A stretch of 64,000 nt of DNA from JAJDAH01 sp964487605. Lineage in GTDB: Bacteria > Myxococcota_A > Polyangia > Polyangiales > Polyangiaceae. This document shows positions 1 to 7,425 of the stretch, piece after piece. Below the pieces are notes generated by a model that saw only the letters and a list, made by a program, of their open reading frames with translations, was not told where the DNA came from and ran no database searches. Position 1 is the first letter of the stretch. The number at the start of each line of letters is the position of its first letter. The position numbers were made by a program, and so were the translations under genes. The stretch is taken from positions 10,734 through 74,733 of the forward strand of contig CAZARU010000023.1 of the NCBI GenBank assembly GCA_964487605.1, given 5' to 3'.

Positions 1-283
1 CCTCGCGCCCCATGAAGAGGATGCGACCGGCGTCCACCTCCTCCGCGGCGTACAGCAGGCGGAGCAGGGTGCTCTTGCCGGCGCCGGAAGGCCCGGTGAA
101 GAAGACGAACTCGCCGCGATCGATCTCGAGGCTCATGCCCCGCAATACCGGGGCGTCGGGCCGGTAGGACTTGTGGACGTCCTCGAAGACCAGAACGGGG
201 CGACGAGCCGCGAGCGGGTCGAAACGGGAGCCGTCGCCGCGCAGCACCGGACGAAACGCATCGCTCCTGGGCGGCTCCTGCAT
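1..283 (-). CDS. ftsE: FtsE-like ABC transporter ATP-binding protein, N-terminal part
   Basis: Only the first 94 codons lie in the window; the gene continues past base 1. The chosen ATG (283) gives a short N-terminal extension, then the ABC core (LVFEDVHKSY, LRGMSLEI, GEFVFFTGPSGAGKSTLLRL). The Walker A motif GPSGAGKS sits near residues 64-71. The wording around it (GEF.FFTGPSGAGKSTLLRLLY, then AGRILFMGR) is typical of FtsE, the cytoplasmic ATPase that works with FtsX to activate peptidoglycan hydrolases at the division septum. An FtsX gene would be expected just beyond the window edge, but this cannot be seen. Another ABC ATPase of the LolD/MacB type is the main alternative. The upstream region (284-501) is shared with the divergent PilZ gene. 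Confidence 0.75.
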   Translation of the reverse strand, partial: MQEPPRSDAFRPVLRGDGSRFDPLAARRPVLVFEDVHKSYRPDAPVLRGMSLEIDRGEFVFFTGPSGAGKSTLLRLLYAAEEVDAGRILFMGRE

Positions 284-501
284 GGGCCTCGCAGGTAGCA
301 GGGGGCCCGAAATCCGAACAACTTTTCCGGGGTTCTCTGGGCTCGCGATCCGGGTTTTTTACCGGGGCTGCGACCCGCCGGACCGCGCTTCGATAACGAG
401 CGGAGGTGGCACGGTTCGGGCGCCACCTCGGCGCCCGGGTGTCCATCGCTTCGGCCCCGGAGTTCGGTGGTATCCTCCGGCGCCTTCGGAGGTCGATGGG
501 A

Positions 502-1611
502 ATGAGCGATCCGACCAGTTCTGCCCGTGCCGCACGCGAGAGCTTCGCGCGCGGGCTCAACGCGCTTCAGACGCCCGGGGTTCCCCCTGCGCTTCTGGCC
601 TGCGCCGAGCCGATCGCCCAGGCGATGAGCGCGCTGCACAGGATCGAGGCGAGCGGCGGCGGCGAGATGGCGACCGCTGCTCCCATGGCCCTCGACGCCG
701 CGCGGCGCGCCCTCGCACAGCTTCAGGCGGCAGGTGACGCCCATCCCGCCGTTTCGCAAGCGATGGAGGCCGTCGCGAGCTCGCTCGGCGTCGTCCATCA
801 GCTCTCGAACCTGGCGAAGGCTCCCGCCGCCGCACCTGCGCCCCAGGCGCACTTCGCGCCCGCGCCCGTGGGGCTCGGCGGAACCCACGTCATGGATCGG
901 CCGCAGAGCGCGGCGCCGCACACTCAGCCCTCTCCCCAGGGCGCGGCCGGCGCGCAGCAAGCGCCTGCGGGATGGGGCGCTCCGCAAGCCGGCCACCCGC
1001 ACCCGCCGCAGGCCTACCAGCAGCCGCCTCAGCAGGCCTATCAGCAGCCGCCTCAGCAGGCCTATCAGCAACCGCCTCAGCAGGCCTATCAGCAACCGCC
1101 TCAGCAGGCCTATCAGCAACCGCCTCAGCAGGCCTATCAGCAGCCGCCTCAGGCCTACCAGCAGCCGCCTCAGCAGGCCCACCAGCAGCCGCCTCAGGCC
1201 TACCAGCAGCCGCCTGCGGCTCCCGCCCACCAGTCGCCGGCCAGCGCCTCCGGAGCGCCGCTGGCGGCGCCGGCGGGTCATCAGCACGTCGAAGCGGAGC
1301 TCGGGGCCCACAGCGCCACCAACTTCTACAAGGGACTGGCGGGCAACGACGTCGTCGACGACGGCGGTCTGTTCATCGCGACCTACCAGATCCACGACGT
1401 CGGGACTCCGCTGCACATCAAGGTGAGCATGCCCGGCGGGTACGAGTTCGAGGCACTCGGGGTCGTGTCGTGGACGCGCGACATGCCTCACTCGGGCACG
1501 GACTCGCCTCCGGGCTACGGCGCCAAGTTCAAGCAGATCACTCCCGAAGGCCGGCAGCTCGTGTATCGATACGTTCGAAATCGCGAGCCACTGTTCCACG
1601 ACGACTTGTGA
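502..1611 (+). CDS. PilZ-like domain protein with PQ-rich repeat linker
   Basis: Protein of 369 aa. ATG 502 was chosen because GGAGG (488-492) lies 9 bases upstream; ATG 496 is too close to it. The N-terminal ~120 residues are helical and Ala-rich. Next comes a low-complexity Pro/Ala segment and a Q/P/Y-rich tandem repeat at about residues 170-238 (units of QAYQQPPQ). The C-terminal ~105 residues (NFYKGLAG, GGLFIATY, GTPLHIKVSMPGG, GVVSWTRD) match the myxobacterial-type PilZ domain. That type often lacks the classical Arg c-di-GMP motif, and no clear RxxxR is seen here, so ligand binding is uncertain. Likely a cytoplasmic adaptor linked to motility or cell-surface regulation (inference). Confidence 0.8.
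   Translation: MSDPTSSARAARESFARGLNALQTPGVPPALLACAEPIAQAMSALHRIEASGGGEMATAAPMALDAARRALAQLQAAGDAHPAVSQAMEAVASSLGVVHQLSNLAKAPAAAPAPQAHFAPAPVGLGGTHVMDRPQSAAPHTQPSPQGAAGAQQAPAGWGAPQAGHPHPPQAYQQPPQQAYQQPPQQAYQQPPQQAYQQPPQQAYQQPPQQAYQQPPQAYQQPPQQAHQQPPQAYQQPPAAPAHQSPASASGAPLAAPAGHQHVEAELGAHSATNFYKGLAGNDVVDDGGLFIATYQIHDVGTPLHIKVSMPGGYEFEALGVVSWTRDMPHSGTDSPPGYGAKFKQITPEGRQLVYRYVRNREPLFHDDL
1009..1215 (+). repeat. 24-nt in-frame tandem repeat (QAYQQPPQ units)
   Basis: The unit caggcctatcagcarccgcc plus tcag repeats about six times almost perfectly, followed by three shorter or degenerate units. It encodes a disordered Gln/Pro/Tyr linker inside the PilZ protein. The near-identity of the units at DNA level suggests recent slippage expansion, and copy number is likely to differ between strains. 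Confidence 0.9.
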
Positions 1612-1684
1612 CGGGACGCCGCGGCGGCAGGGTTCCTTTGCCCTGCCACGCCGACGCACGTCGAGCGTGACGAGGACGCCGCGT

Positions 1685-4636
1685 ATGCCGACCCGAATCG
1701 TCGCTGCGCTCGCGCTCGTCGCGGTATTGGCCTGCGCGCCCACGGCGCGCGCCGGGGACCCCTACCTCGAGTGGTTCACGCTGACGACGCCGCGGTTCCG
1801 CATTCATCATCACTCCGGCCTGGAAGCACACGCGCAGCGGCTGGGTCGTCTGTCCGAGTCCGTCCATCGCCGGCTGGCGCCGGTGCTCGGGTGGGAGCCG
1901 AGCGCCGTGACGCACATCGTCCTGACGGACGACACCGACTCCTCGAACGGGTCTGCGACGGCCCTGCCGTACAACACGATCCGCATGTTCATCGCCGCGC
2001 CCGACGACATGTCCGCGCTGGCGGATCACGACGACTGGATGCTCGAACTCTTGACCCACGAGTACACGCACATCCTCCACGTCGACAATCTCTCCGGCAT
2101 CCCCGCGGTCCTGAACGCCGTGTTCGGCAAGAGCTTCGCCCCGAACCAGGCGCAGCCGCGCTGGATTCTCGAGGGACTCGCGACGGCGGCGGAGACGGAG
2201 CACACGAGCGGCGGTCGCGTCCGCGCGACGACGTTCGACATGATCCTGCGGGCCGACGTGCTCGAGGACAACCTCGCCAGCTTGGCGCAGATGAACCACA
2301 GCATCCGGCGATGGCCTTCGGGGAACGTCTGGTACCTCTACGGCGGCAAGTTCGTCGCGTGGATCAACGAGGTCTACGGTCCCGAGACGTTCGCGACCGT
2401 CGCCACGGAGTACGGGAAGAACCCGATTCCGTGGGGCATCAACCGCGCCGTGAAGGCCGCGACGGGACGAACCTACACTCAGCTCTTCGAGGGGTGGCGC
2501 CGGCACCTGCTGCGCAAGTACACGGCACAGAGGAACGACGTGCTCGCTCGAGGGGTTCGCGAAGGCGTGCGACTGACGCACTTCGGCCGGGTCGTCGCGT
2601 CGCCGCGCTTCGTGCCGCAGTGTGCGCGAAAGGGCCCGCGGGAGGAGCTCGTCGTGTACGTCGACGACGGGCACTCCACCGAGGCGTTCTACCGCCTCCC
2701 GCTGGAGTCGCGCCGTCGAGCGGCCGAAGGAGACGTGGAAGCGTGGGCGCGCGTGGCGGGCGGGCGCACCGTGACCTTCGATGGTGAGTGCGGCCTGGTG
2801 TTCGACTCGTCGGCGCCCTCCGAGCGCCGCTACCGCTTCCAGGATCTGATCCGCCAGCCCCAGGGCACGACGTCACCACGGGGAATCGAGCACTCCCGGC
2901 AGCGCTGGACCGTCGGTCGCCGCGCGAGGGATCCCGACGTGAGCCCCGACGGCCGTCGGATCGTGTACGTGACCAACCGCGCGGGAACGTCGACCCTGCG
3001 AATCGCCGACGTCAAGAAGGGCGGAGGAATCGAGAACGAGCGCGCCCTGGTGCCGAGCGCCACCTACGAGCAGGCGTTCACGCCGAGATGGTCTCCGGAC
3101 GGCAGGAGCGTCGCGTACGGCGTCTGGAAGCAGGGTGGCTTCCGCGACATCCGGCTCGTCGACGTCGCGACCGGTCGCTTTCGAGACGTCACGAGCGACC
3201 GCGCGCTCGATCAGCAACCCGCGTTCTCGCCGGACGGTCGCACGCTCTACTTCAAGAGCGATCGCACGGGGATCCCCAACGTCCATGCCTACGACCTCGA
3301 CGACGGCCGGCAGTGGCAGGTGACCAACGTCGTCAATGGCGCGTTCATGCCGGAACCGAGTCCCGACGGGAAGACGCTCGTGTACGTCGGCTACACCCAC
3401 GACGGCTTCGATCTCTACTCGCTGCCGATCGATCGCGCGCAGTGGCTACCCGCCACCGCGTCGTTCGAGCGTCCCGAACCGCACGACGAGCCGCCGGAGG
3501 AGACCTTCCCCGTGGAGCCTTACAATCCGCTGCCCACGTTCCGCCCGCACGCCTACGAGCTCGACTACGGCCCGGGGACCTACGGGAACGCTCTGAGCGT
3601 CCTCGCCAGCGGCACCGACGTCGTGGGTCACCACGCGTTCGCCGCGCGCATCACGGTCGAGACCGAGGTGTCCGACCCGATGTGGGCGGTGAACTACTTC
3701 TACGGGAAGCTGCCCGTGGACCTGCGGGCCCGCGTCTTCCAGTCCGCCGTGCCACGGACCGATCCGCGCATCGGGGATCGAAACCCCATCGTGACGGAGC
3801 GGACGACCGGCGTCACCACCGGAATCGGCTACTCCGTACCCGGGGAGTTCGACTCCCACTCGATGGCCCTGAACTACACGGCCATCGGCTTCGACTCCCG
3901 CGTCCCCATCGCCGGCAACGTGGACCCCTACGCGCGCAGACCGCGGTTCCCGGACGAGCGCTTTCTGGGACTCGTGACGCTCGGGTGGTCGTACTCGAAC
4001 GCCGACGGTTCGGTGTACGGGATCACGCGGGAGCGTGGGTGGGGGATCGCCCTGACGGGCGACTACGCGACGCCGGCGTTCGGAAGCGAAACGACGCTCG
4101 TCTCCATGAACGGCCGCGTCGTCGGATTTCTGCCGATGCCCTGGCACCCGCACCACGTCGTCGCCCTCGGCCTCTCGGGGGGGAGCTCGGCTGGGACGTA
4201 CCCCAGGCGAGGTTTCTTCTTCACCGGGGGCTTCGTGGACACGGACGTGGTCACCGCGTTCCAGGACGGCATCAGCCAGGCGGGGTTCGTCCTGCGCGGG
4301 TACGAGCCCCGACAGTTCGTCGGCAGCCAGTACAACCTCCTGAACCTCGAGTACCGCTTTCCGATCCTGTACCCGGAGTTCGGTGTGAGCACGCTGCCGG
4401 CGTTCTTCAGGACCTTGAGCGGCAGCCTGTTCGCCGACTACGGCGGCGCGTTCGAGCAGCAGGACCTGGACGATCCGTTCTCGCAGCACCACCTCGGGGT
4501 CGGCGGCGAGCTCTGGTTCGACGTCGTCGTGGGGTACTTCGCGAGCGGGACCGTCCGGCTGGGGCACGCTCGGGGTCTCGACGACGAGGCGGTGAAGGGC
4601 GGGCAGACCTACATGGTCCTGAGCGCCGGGTTCTGA
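1685..4636 (+). CDS. Secreted zinc-peptidase / TolB-type propeller / outer-membrane barrel fusion
   Basis: Protein of 983 aa. ATG 1685 is favoured by GAGGA (1672-1676) 8 bases upstream over GTG 1667. A signal peptide (residues 1-23, cleavage after ARA) precedes a gluzincin-like peptidase domain with HEYTH at 125-129 and a third-ligand candidate Glu163 in ILEGLAT. Four WD40/PD40-type blades with SPDGR or SPDGK cores follow between about 415 and 575. The C-terminal ~340 residues look like a surface-antigen (BamA/D15-like) beta-barrel, ending in aromatic-rich strands such as VLRGYEPRQF and LNLEYRFPI. The architecture suggests an outer-membrane protein with a periplasmic or surface protease; the substrate is unknown. 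The HAD gene follows after 5 bases, so the two are probably co-transcribed. Confidence 0.85.
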   Translation: MPTRIVAALALVAVLACAPTARAGDPYLEWFTLTTPRFRIHHHSGLEAHAQRLGRLSESVHRRLAPVLGWEPSAVTHIVLTDDTDSSNGSATALPYNTIRMFIAAPDDMSALADHDDWMLELLTHEYTHILHVDNLSGIPAVLNAVFGKSFAPNQAQPRWILEGLATAAETEHTSGGRVRATTFDMILRADVLEDNLASLAQMNHSIRRWPSGNVWYLYGGKFVAWINEVYGPETFATVATEYGKNPIPWGINRAVKAATGRTYTQLFEGWRRHLLRKYTAQRNDVLARGVREGVRLTHFGRVVASPRFVPQCARKGPREELVVYVDDGHSTEAFYRLPLESRRRAAEGDVEAWARVAGGRTVTFDGECGLVFDSSAPSERRYRFQDLIRQPQGTTSPRGIEHSRQRWTVGRRARDPDVSPDGRRIVYVTNRAGTSTLRIADVKKGGGIENERALVPSATYEQAFTPRWSPDGRSVAYGVWKQGGFRDIRLVDVATGRFRDVTSDRALDQQPAFSPDGRTLYFKSDRTGIPNVHAYDLDDGRQWQVTNVVNGAFMPEPSPDGKTLVYVGYTHDGFDLYSLPIDRAQWLPATASFERPEPHDEPPEETFPVEPYNPLPTFRPHAYELDYGPGTYGNALSVLASGTDVVGHHAFAARITVETEVSDPMWAVNYFYGKLPVDLRARVFQSAVPRTDPRIGDRNPIVTERTTGVTTGIGYSVPGEFDSHSMALNYTAIGFDSRVPIAGNVDPYARRPRFPDERFLGLVTLGWSYSNADGSVYGITRERGWGIALTGDYATPAFGSETTLVSMNGRVVGFLPMPWHPHHVVALGLSGGSSAGTYPRRGFFFTGGFVDTDVVTAFQDGISQAGFVLRGYEPRQFVGSQYNLLNLEYRFPILYPEFGVSTLPAFFRTLSGSLFADYGGAFEQQDLDDPFSQHHLGVGGELWFDVVVGYFASGTVRLGHARGLDDEAVKGGQTYMVLSAGF

Positions 4637-4641
4637 CGTGC

Positions 4642-5280
4642 ATGCGTACGATCCTGTTCGACATCGACGGTACCCTGATCTCGCTGAAGGGCGTCGGACG
4701 CCGCGCGCTGGACCGCGCCATCGTGGAGCACTGGGGAATCGAGCACGCGCTCGAGGGGATGTCCTTCGCCGGAGCGACCGATCGCGCCATCCTCCGCGGC
4801 ATTGGCGGCGCGCGACCGATCGAGGCGCTCCTCGCGCGCTACACGGAGCTGCTCGCCGAGGACATCGCGCGGCTCGACGACGCGGCGCCCCTCGCGGGCG
4901 TCACGGCGCTGCTCGACGCCTTGAGTGCGCGCGGTGCCCGCCTGGGTCTGCTCACCGGCAACGTTCGCGCCGGAGCACACCTCAAGCTCGGGGCCGTCGG
5001 CCTCTTCGACCGCTTCGATCCGGCGATCTCGGCGTTCGGCGACGACGGCGTCGCTCGGCCGGAGATCGCGGCGGTCGCCGCCGACCGCGCCGGCACTCCC
5101 CTCACCATCGTGGGCGACTCGGTCGCGGACGCGAACGCCGCTCGCCACGTCGGCGCCCGCGTGCTGCTCACGGCGACCGGGCCGGAGCCCCGCTCGGTGC
5201 TGGCGGCGACGGGCGCGGATCGCATCGTGGACGACCTCCGGGAGACCGACGCCCTGGTGGCATGGCTCCTGGACGGGTGA
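4642..5280 (+). CDS. HAD-superfamily hydrolase (phosphoglycolate-phosphatase-like)
   Basis: Protein of 212 aa, normal for the HAD subfamily I family. Motif I is DIDGT at residues 7-11 (nucleophile Asp7, acid/base Asp9), motif II is Thr105 in LLTGN, and motif IV is GDSVAD with Asp159. The motif III basic residue seems to be Arg (VARPE) rather than the usual Lys. A helical cap lies between motifs I and II. It is cytosolic and expected to hydrolyse a small phosphomonoester. The substrate cannot be read from sequence, so gph is not assigned. It starts 5 bases after the protease/barrel gene. Confidence 0.85.
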   Translation: MRTILFDIDGTLISLKGVGRRALDRAIVEHWGIEHALEGMSFAGATDRAILRGIGGARPIEALLARYTELLAEDIARLDDAAPLAGVTALLDALSARGARLGLLTGNVRAGAHLKLGAVGLFDRFDPAISAFGDDGVARPEIAAVAADRAGTPLTIVGDSVADANAARHVGARVLLTATGPEPRSVLAATGADRIVDDLRETDALVAWLLDG

Positions 5281-5329
5281 CGGCGGGTTTCTTGACCACC
5301 GTGGCCCCGTCCCTGTACCGACCCTTCCC

Positions 5330-5794
5330 GTGCGTGCCCCGTTCTGCCTGGCCCTGACGGTCCTGATCGCCGGGTGCATGCCGCCCCCGCCGGGAGCGCG
5401 CGCCGCCGACGCCGCGCGGGAGCTGAACCTCGCGGCGCGCTTCGGCCGCATGGACATCGCCCTGGAGCGCACGGCGCCGGCCGCGCGTTCGCACTTCCTG
5501 ACCCGGCGCTCCGAGTGGGGAAAAGGGGTGCGGGTCGTGGACGTCGAGGTCACCGGCCTCGAGCTGCAGGACAAGGAGAACGCCCTGATCCACGTCGATG
5601 TGTCCTGGGTGCGCATCGAAGAGGGCTCGCTGAAGATGACCCGGGTAGCCCAGCGGTGGGAAGACCGGGAGGGCTGGCAGCTGGTGCGGGAGCGACGGGC
5701 GGCGGGCGACGTGGGGCTGTTCGGCGAGGCGGTCGTCGTGCTCAAGCCCGAGCCACGGGGCGACGTGCACTTCCCCTCGCGCACGATTCGCTGA
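5330..5794 (+). CDS. Small predicted lipoprotein of unknown function
   Basis: Protein of 154 aa from GTG 5330. This start gives a short signal peptide with lipobox LIAGC and Cys16 as the lipidated residue. The mature part is soluble, with no recognisable domain; segments VEVTGLELQDKENALIHVDVSWV and RWEDREGWQLVRE suggest a small beta-rich (NTF2- or cystatin-like) fold. It lies 49 bases after the HAD gene on the same strand and converges with the small basic gene at 5818-5955. Confidence 0.7.
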   Translation: MRAPFCLALTVLIAGCMPPPPGARAADAARELNLAARFGRMDIALERTAPAARSHFLTRRSEWGKGVRVVDVEVTGLELQDKENALIHVDVSWVRIEEGSLKMTRVAQRWEDREGWQLVRERRAAGDVGLFGEAVVVLKPEPRGDVHFPSRTIR

Positions 5795-5817
5795 ATCGGC
5801 GCGCGCGTCGGCCGCGA

Positions 5818-5955
5818 CTACTTCTTCTTGCTCGTCTTCTTCGTCGGGCGCGCGGCGCGCTTCGCGGCGGCCTGGCGAGCGACGCGTGCCTTCTTCTTCG
5901 ACTGCGCCTTGCGCTGGCGCATCTTCAGGCTCGCTCTACGATCGAAATGGCCCAT
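5818..5955 (-). CDS. 45-residue highly basic protein
   Basis: A short reading frame encoding 45 aa, starting MGHFDRRASLKMRQRK and ending in TKKTSKKK. A clear GGAGGA lies about 6 bases upstream of the ATG (5955). About 40% of residues are Lys or Arg, the rest mostly Ala, Gln and Ser, with no hydrophobic segment. It is likely nucleic-acid- or ribosome-associated, in the manner of small basic ribosomal proteins, but no family is firmly recognised. It lies downstream of the 83-aa gene on the same strand, with a 128-base gap. Confidence 0.6.
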   Translation of the reverse strand: MGHFDRRASLKMRQRKAQSKKKARVARQAAAKRAARPTKKTSKKK

Positions 5956-6083
5956 CGGCGGTCCTCCAACTCCTGGCGCGGCAGGTGCTCGCCGCTCGGG
6001 AAGCGCGGTGGTACTCGATCACGTGCGGCGGCGCCACCGACGTGCAACGTACCCCGCCGCGCGAGGACGCGACGGACGAGCGC

Positions 6084-6335
6084 TCAACCGCTGGAAGCGT
6101 CCTCGAGCGCGCGTTCGCGATCGCGAACCTCGAGGCGGTAACGACTGTTGACCGTCTCGATGTAGAAAACGTCCTTGGCGGCGAGACGCAGGACGCGCTT
6201 GACCGGCGTCGTCACGTACTCGTGCATCCCATCGGAAAACTCGATCACCACCACGGAACCCTTCCGGGGCGCCCGCACCAACCGTCCTGCGACGGCGCGC
6301 GAGCCGCGACCGAGCTTTCGAAGCACGACCTGCAC
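6084..6335 (-). CDS. Small conserved-looking protein, unknown function
   Basis: Protein of 83 aa from GTG 6335, with AGGA about 8 bases upstream. It begins VQVVLRKLGRGSR and has a basic N-terminal third followed by a beta-rich stretch (GSVVVIEFSDGMHEYVTTPV, KDVFYIETVNSRYRLEV). The pattern resembles a small RNA- or DNA-binding beta fold, but no family is recognised. An in-frame extension upstream of 6335 exists but is Arg/Pro-rich and looks non-coding. Confidence 0.6.
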   Translation of the reverse strand: MQVVLRKLGRGSRAVAGRLVRAPRKGSVVVIEFSDGMHEYVTTPVKRVLRLAAKDVFYIETVNSRYRLEVRDRERALEDASSG

Positions 6336-6465
6336 GAGAGCAATCCTAGCAAGATCGGGGGACCCGTCTACCCCGGAAGCGGGTCGCTCCCACCCGGCCC
6401 TCGGCGGGTGGTGCGCCCGGTGCCCACACCACACCACGTCGGCGCACCTTCGGGCGGCGGGCACG
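6336..6465. other. Intergenic region with inverted repeats
   Basis: About 130 bases separate two minus-strand genes. They contain CACCCG...CGGGTG around 6397-6416 and GGTGCG...CGCACC further on. Either could form a GC hairpin ending transcription of the 12229-6466 cluster, but no T-tract follows on the minus strand. No gene is seen. Confidence 0.35.
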
Positions 6466-7425
6466 TCAAAAAGACAGCGCTGCCGCGACCCTGAACATCC
6501 CCCCTCGGACCGCCAGTTCGCCGAGGTCGAGCGCGGCCAGCCGCGCGGGCGCTCCGCCGCCCTCGGGCTCGAGCGCGAGGTCCACGGGCACGGACCAGCC
6601 GTAGCCACCCTCTGCGATGAGCCAGAAGCGAGGCTGGCGCGACGCGCCGGTTGCCTGTCCGATCACCTCCAGGGCGAGGCCGGCGGAGGCGTCGAGTCCG
6701 AAGACCCACTCGTGCGCCTCGAGCGAAGCCCCCGTCGCGTCGTCGGCGAGGATGGCCTGCGCGTTCAGCAACGCAGGAACCACACGACCGAACGCGAAGA
6801 GGCGTCGCGCAGCGTGATACCGCACCTCGGGGCCCACTGCGACGCGATGAACCGAGAGTGTGGTCTGCTGATCCCGGATCGAGTCCTCCCGCGCGCCGAA
6901 GTCCCACAGGCCCGCCGCGAAGAGCGACCAGTCGTTCACGGCGATCACCGTCCGTCCGACGCCGACGCTCGACTGAACCAGGACGTCATCGTCGGCAAAC
7001 GGGTCGAAACCCGGGCCACCGATGAACGCGGTACGGACACCGAGAACTCCCATCCAGTGCGACTGGTGCGTCCCCATCCTGCCGTCGTCGGGCGGCTCCG
7101 GCGGCCCCGCGTCGGCTGGAACCGGCGCGCCCGCCGGGAGGGGACCGTGAGCGTAGGGTGGGGGCATCATCACCGGCGCGGGCGCGAGCGGCGGGGGCAG
7201 CTGCGGGGGCGCGGGCGGCGAGGCGCCCTCGTCCTCGAGCGTCACGGCGGGCGCGTCGGGTTCCACTGCGGCGGGGGGACCGGGCGGCTCGCCAGGATCC
7301 GCTGACGGCGGCGCCGGGACGGGCGCGGCGGGCTCCGGCACCGGACGTCCGGGCGCCGGCTGGGCGGCCGCAGCGCCGGCGCCGAGCGCAACCAGGAGGA
7401 AGCCACCGAAGCGAATCGCGGTCAT
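6466..7425 (-). CDS. Predicted outer-membrane beta-barrel protein with Pro-rich N-terminal linker
   Basis: Protein of 319 aa. ATG 7425 gives a signal peptide ending in GAAAAQ. Residues ~21-115 are Pro/Ala-rich and probably disordered. The C-terminal ~200 residues alternate hydrophobic and polar residues (FAAGLWDFGAR, LSVHRVAVGPEVRYHA, GLALEVIGQ, RFWLIAEGGYGWSVPVDL) and end in VAAALSF with a C-terminal Phe, as in many outer-membrane barrels. Its ATG overlaps the stop of the upstream propeller lipoprotein gene (ATGA, 7422-7425), which indicates translational coupling. It is the last gene of the four-gene cluster 12229-6466. Confidence 0.75.
   Translation of the reverse strand: MTAIRFGGFLLVALGAGAAAAQPAPGRPVPEPAAPVPAPPSADPGEPPGPPAAVEPDAPAVTLEDEGASPPAPPQLPPPLAPAPVMMPPPYAHGPLPAGAPVPADAGPPEPPDDGRMGTHQSHWMGVLGVRTAFIGGPGFDPFADDDVLVQSSVGVGRTVIAVNDWSLFAAGLWDFGAREDSIRDQQTTLSVHRVAVGPEVRYHAARRLFAFGRVVPALLNAQAILADDATGASLEAHEWVFGLDASAGLALEVIGQATGASRQPRFWLIAEGGYGWSVPVDLALEPEGGGAPARLAALDLGELAVRGGMFRVAAALSF

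Noticed and set aside
301..380. Possible hairpin with a T-run near 350-360
   Set aside because: No stable stem directly precedes the T-run in the direction of either gene; both flanking genes start here rather than end.
133..1743. Long minus-strand open frame of 536 codons over the PilZ gene
   Set aside because: It is the antisense of the plus-strand PilZ gene; its RRLLVGL-type repeat is only the complement of the QAYQQPPQ repeat, and it has no domain signature.
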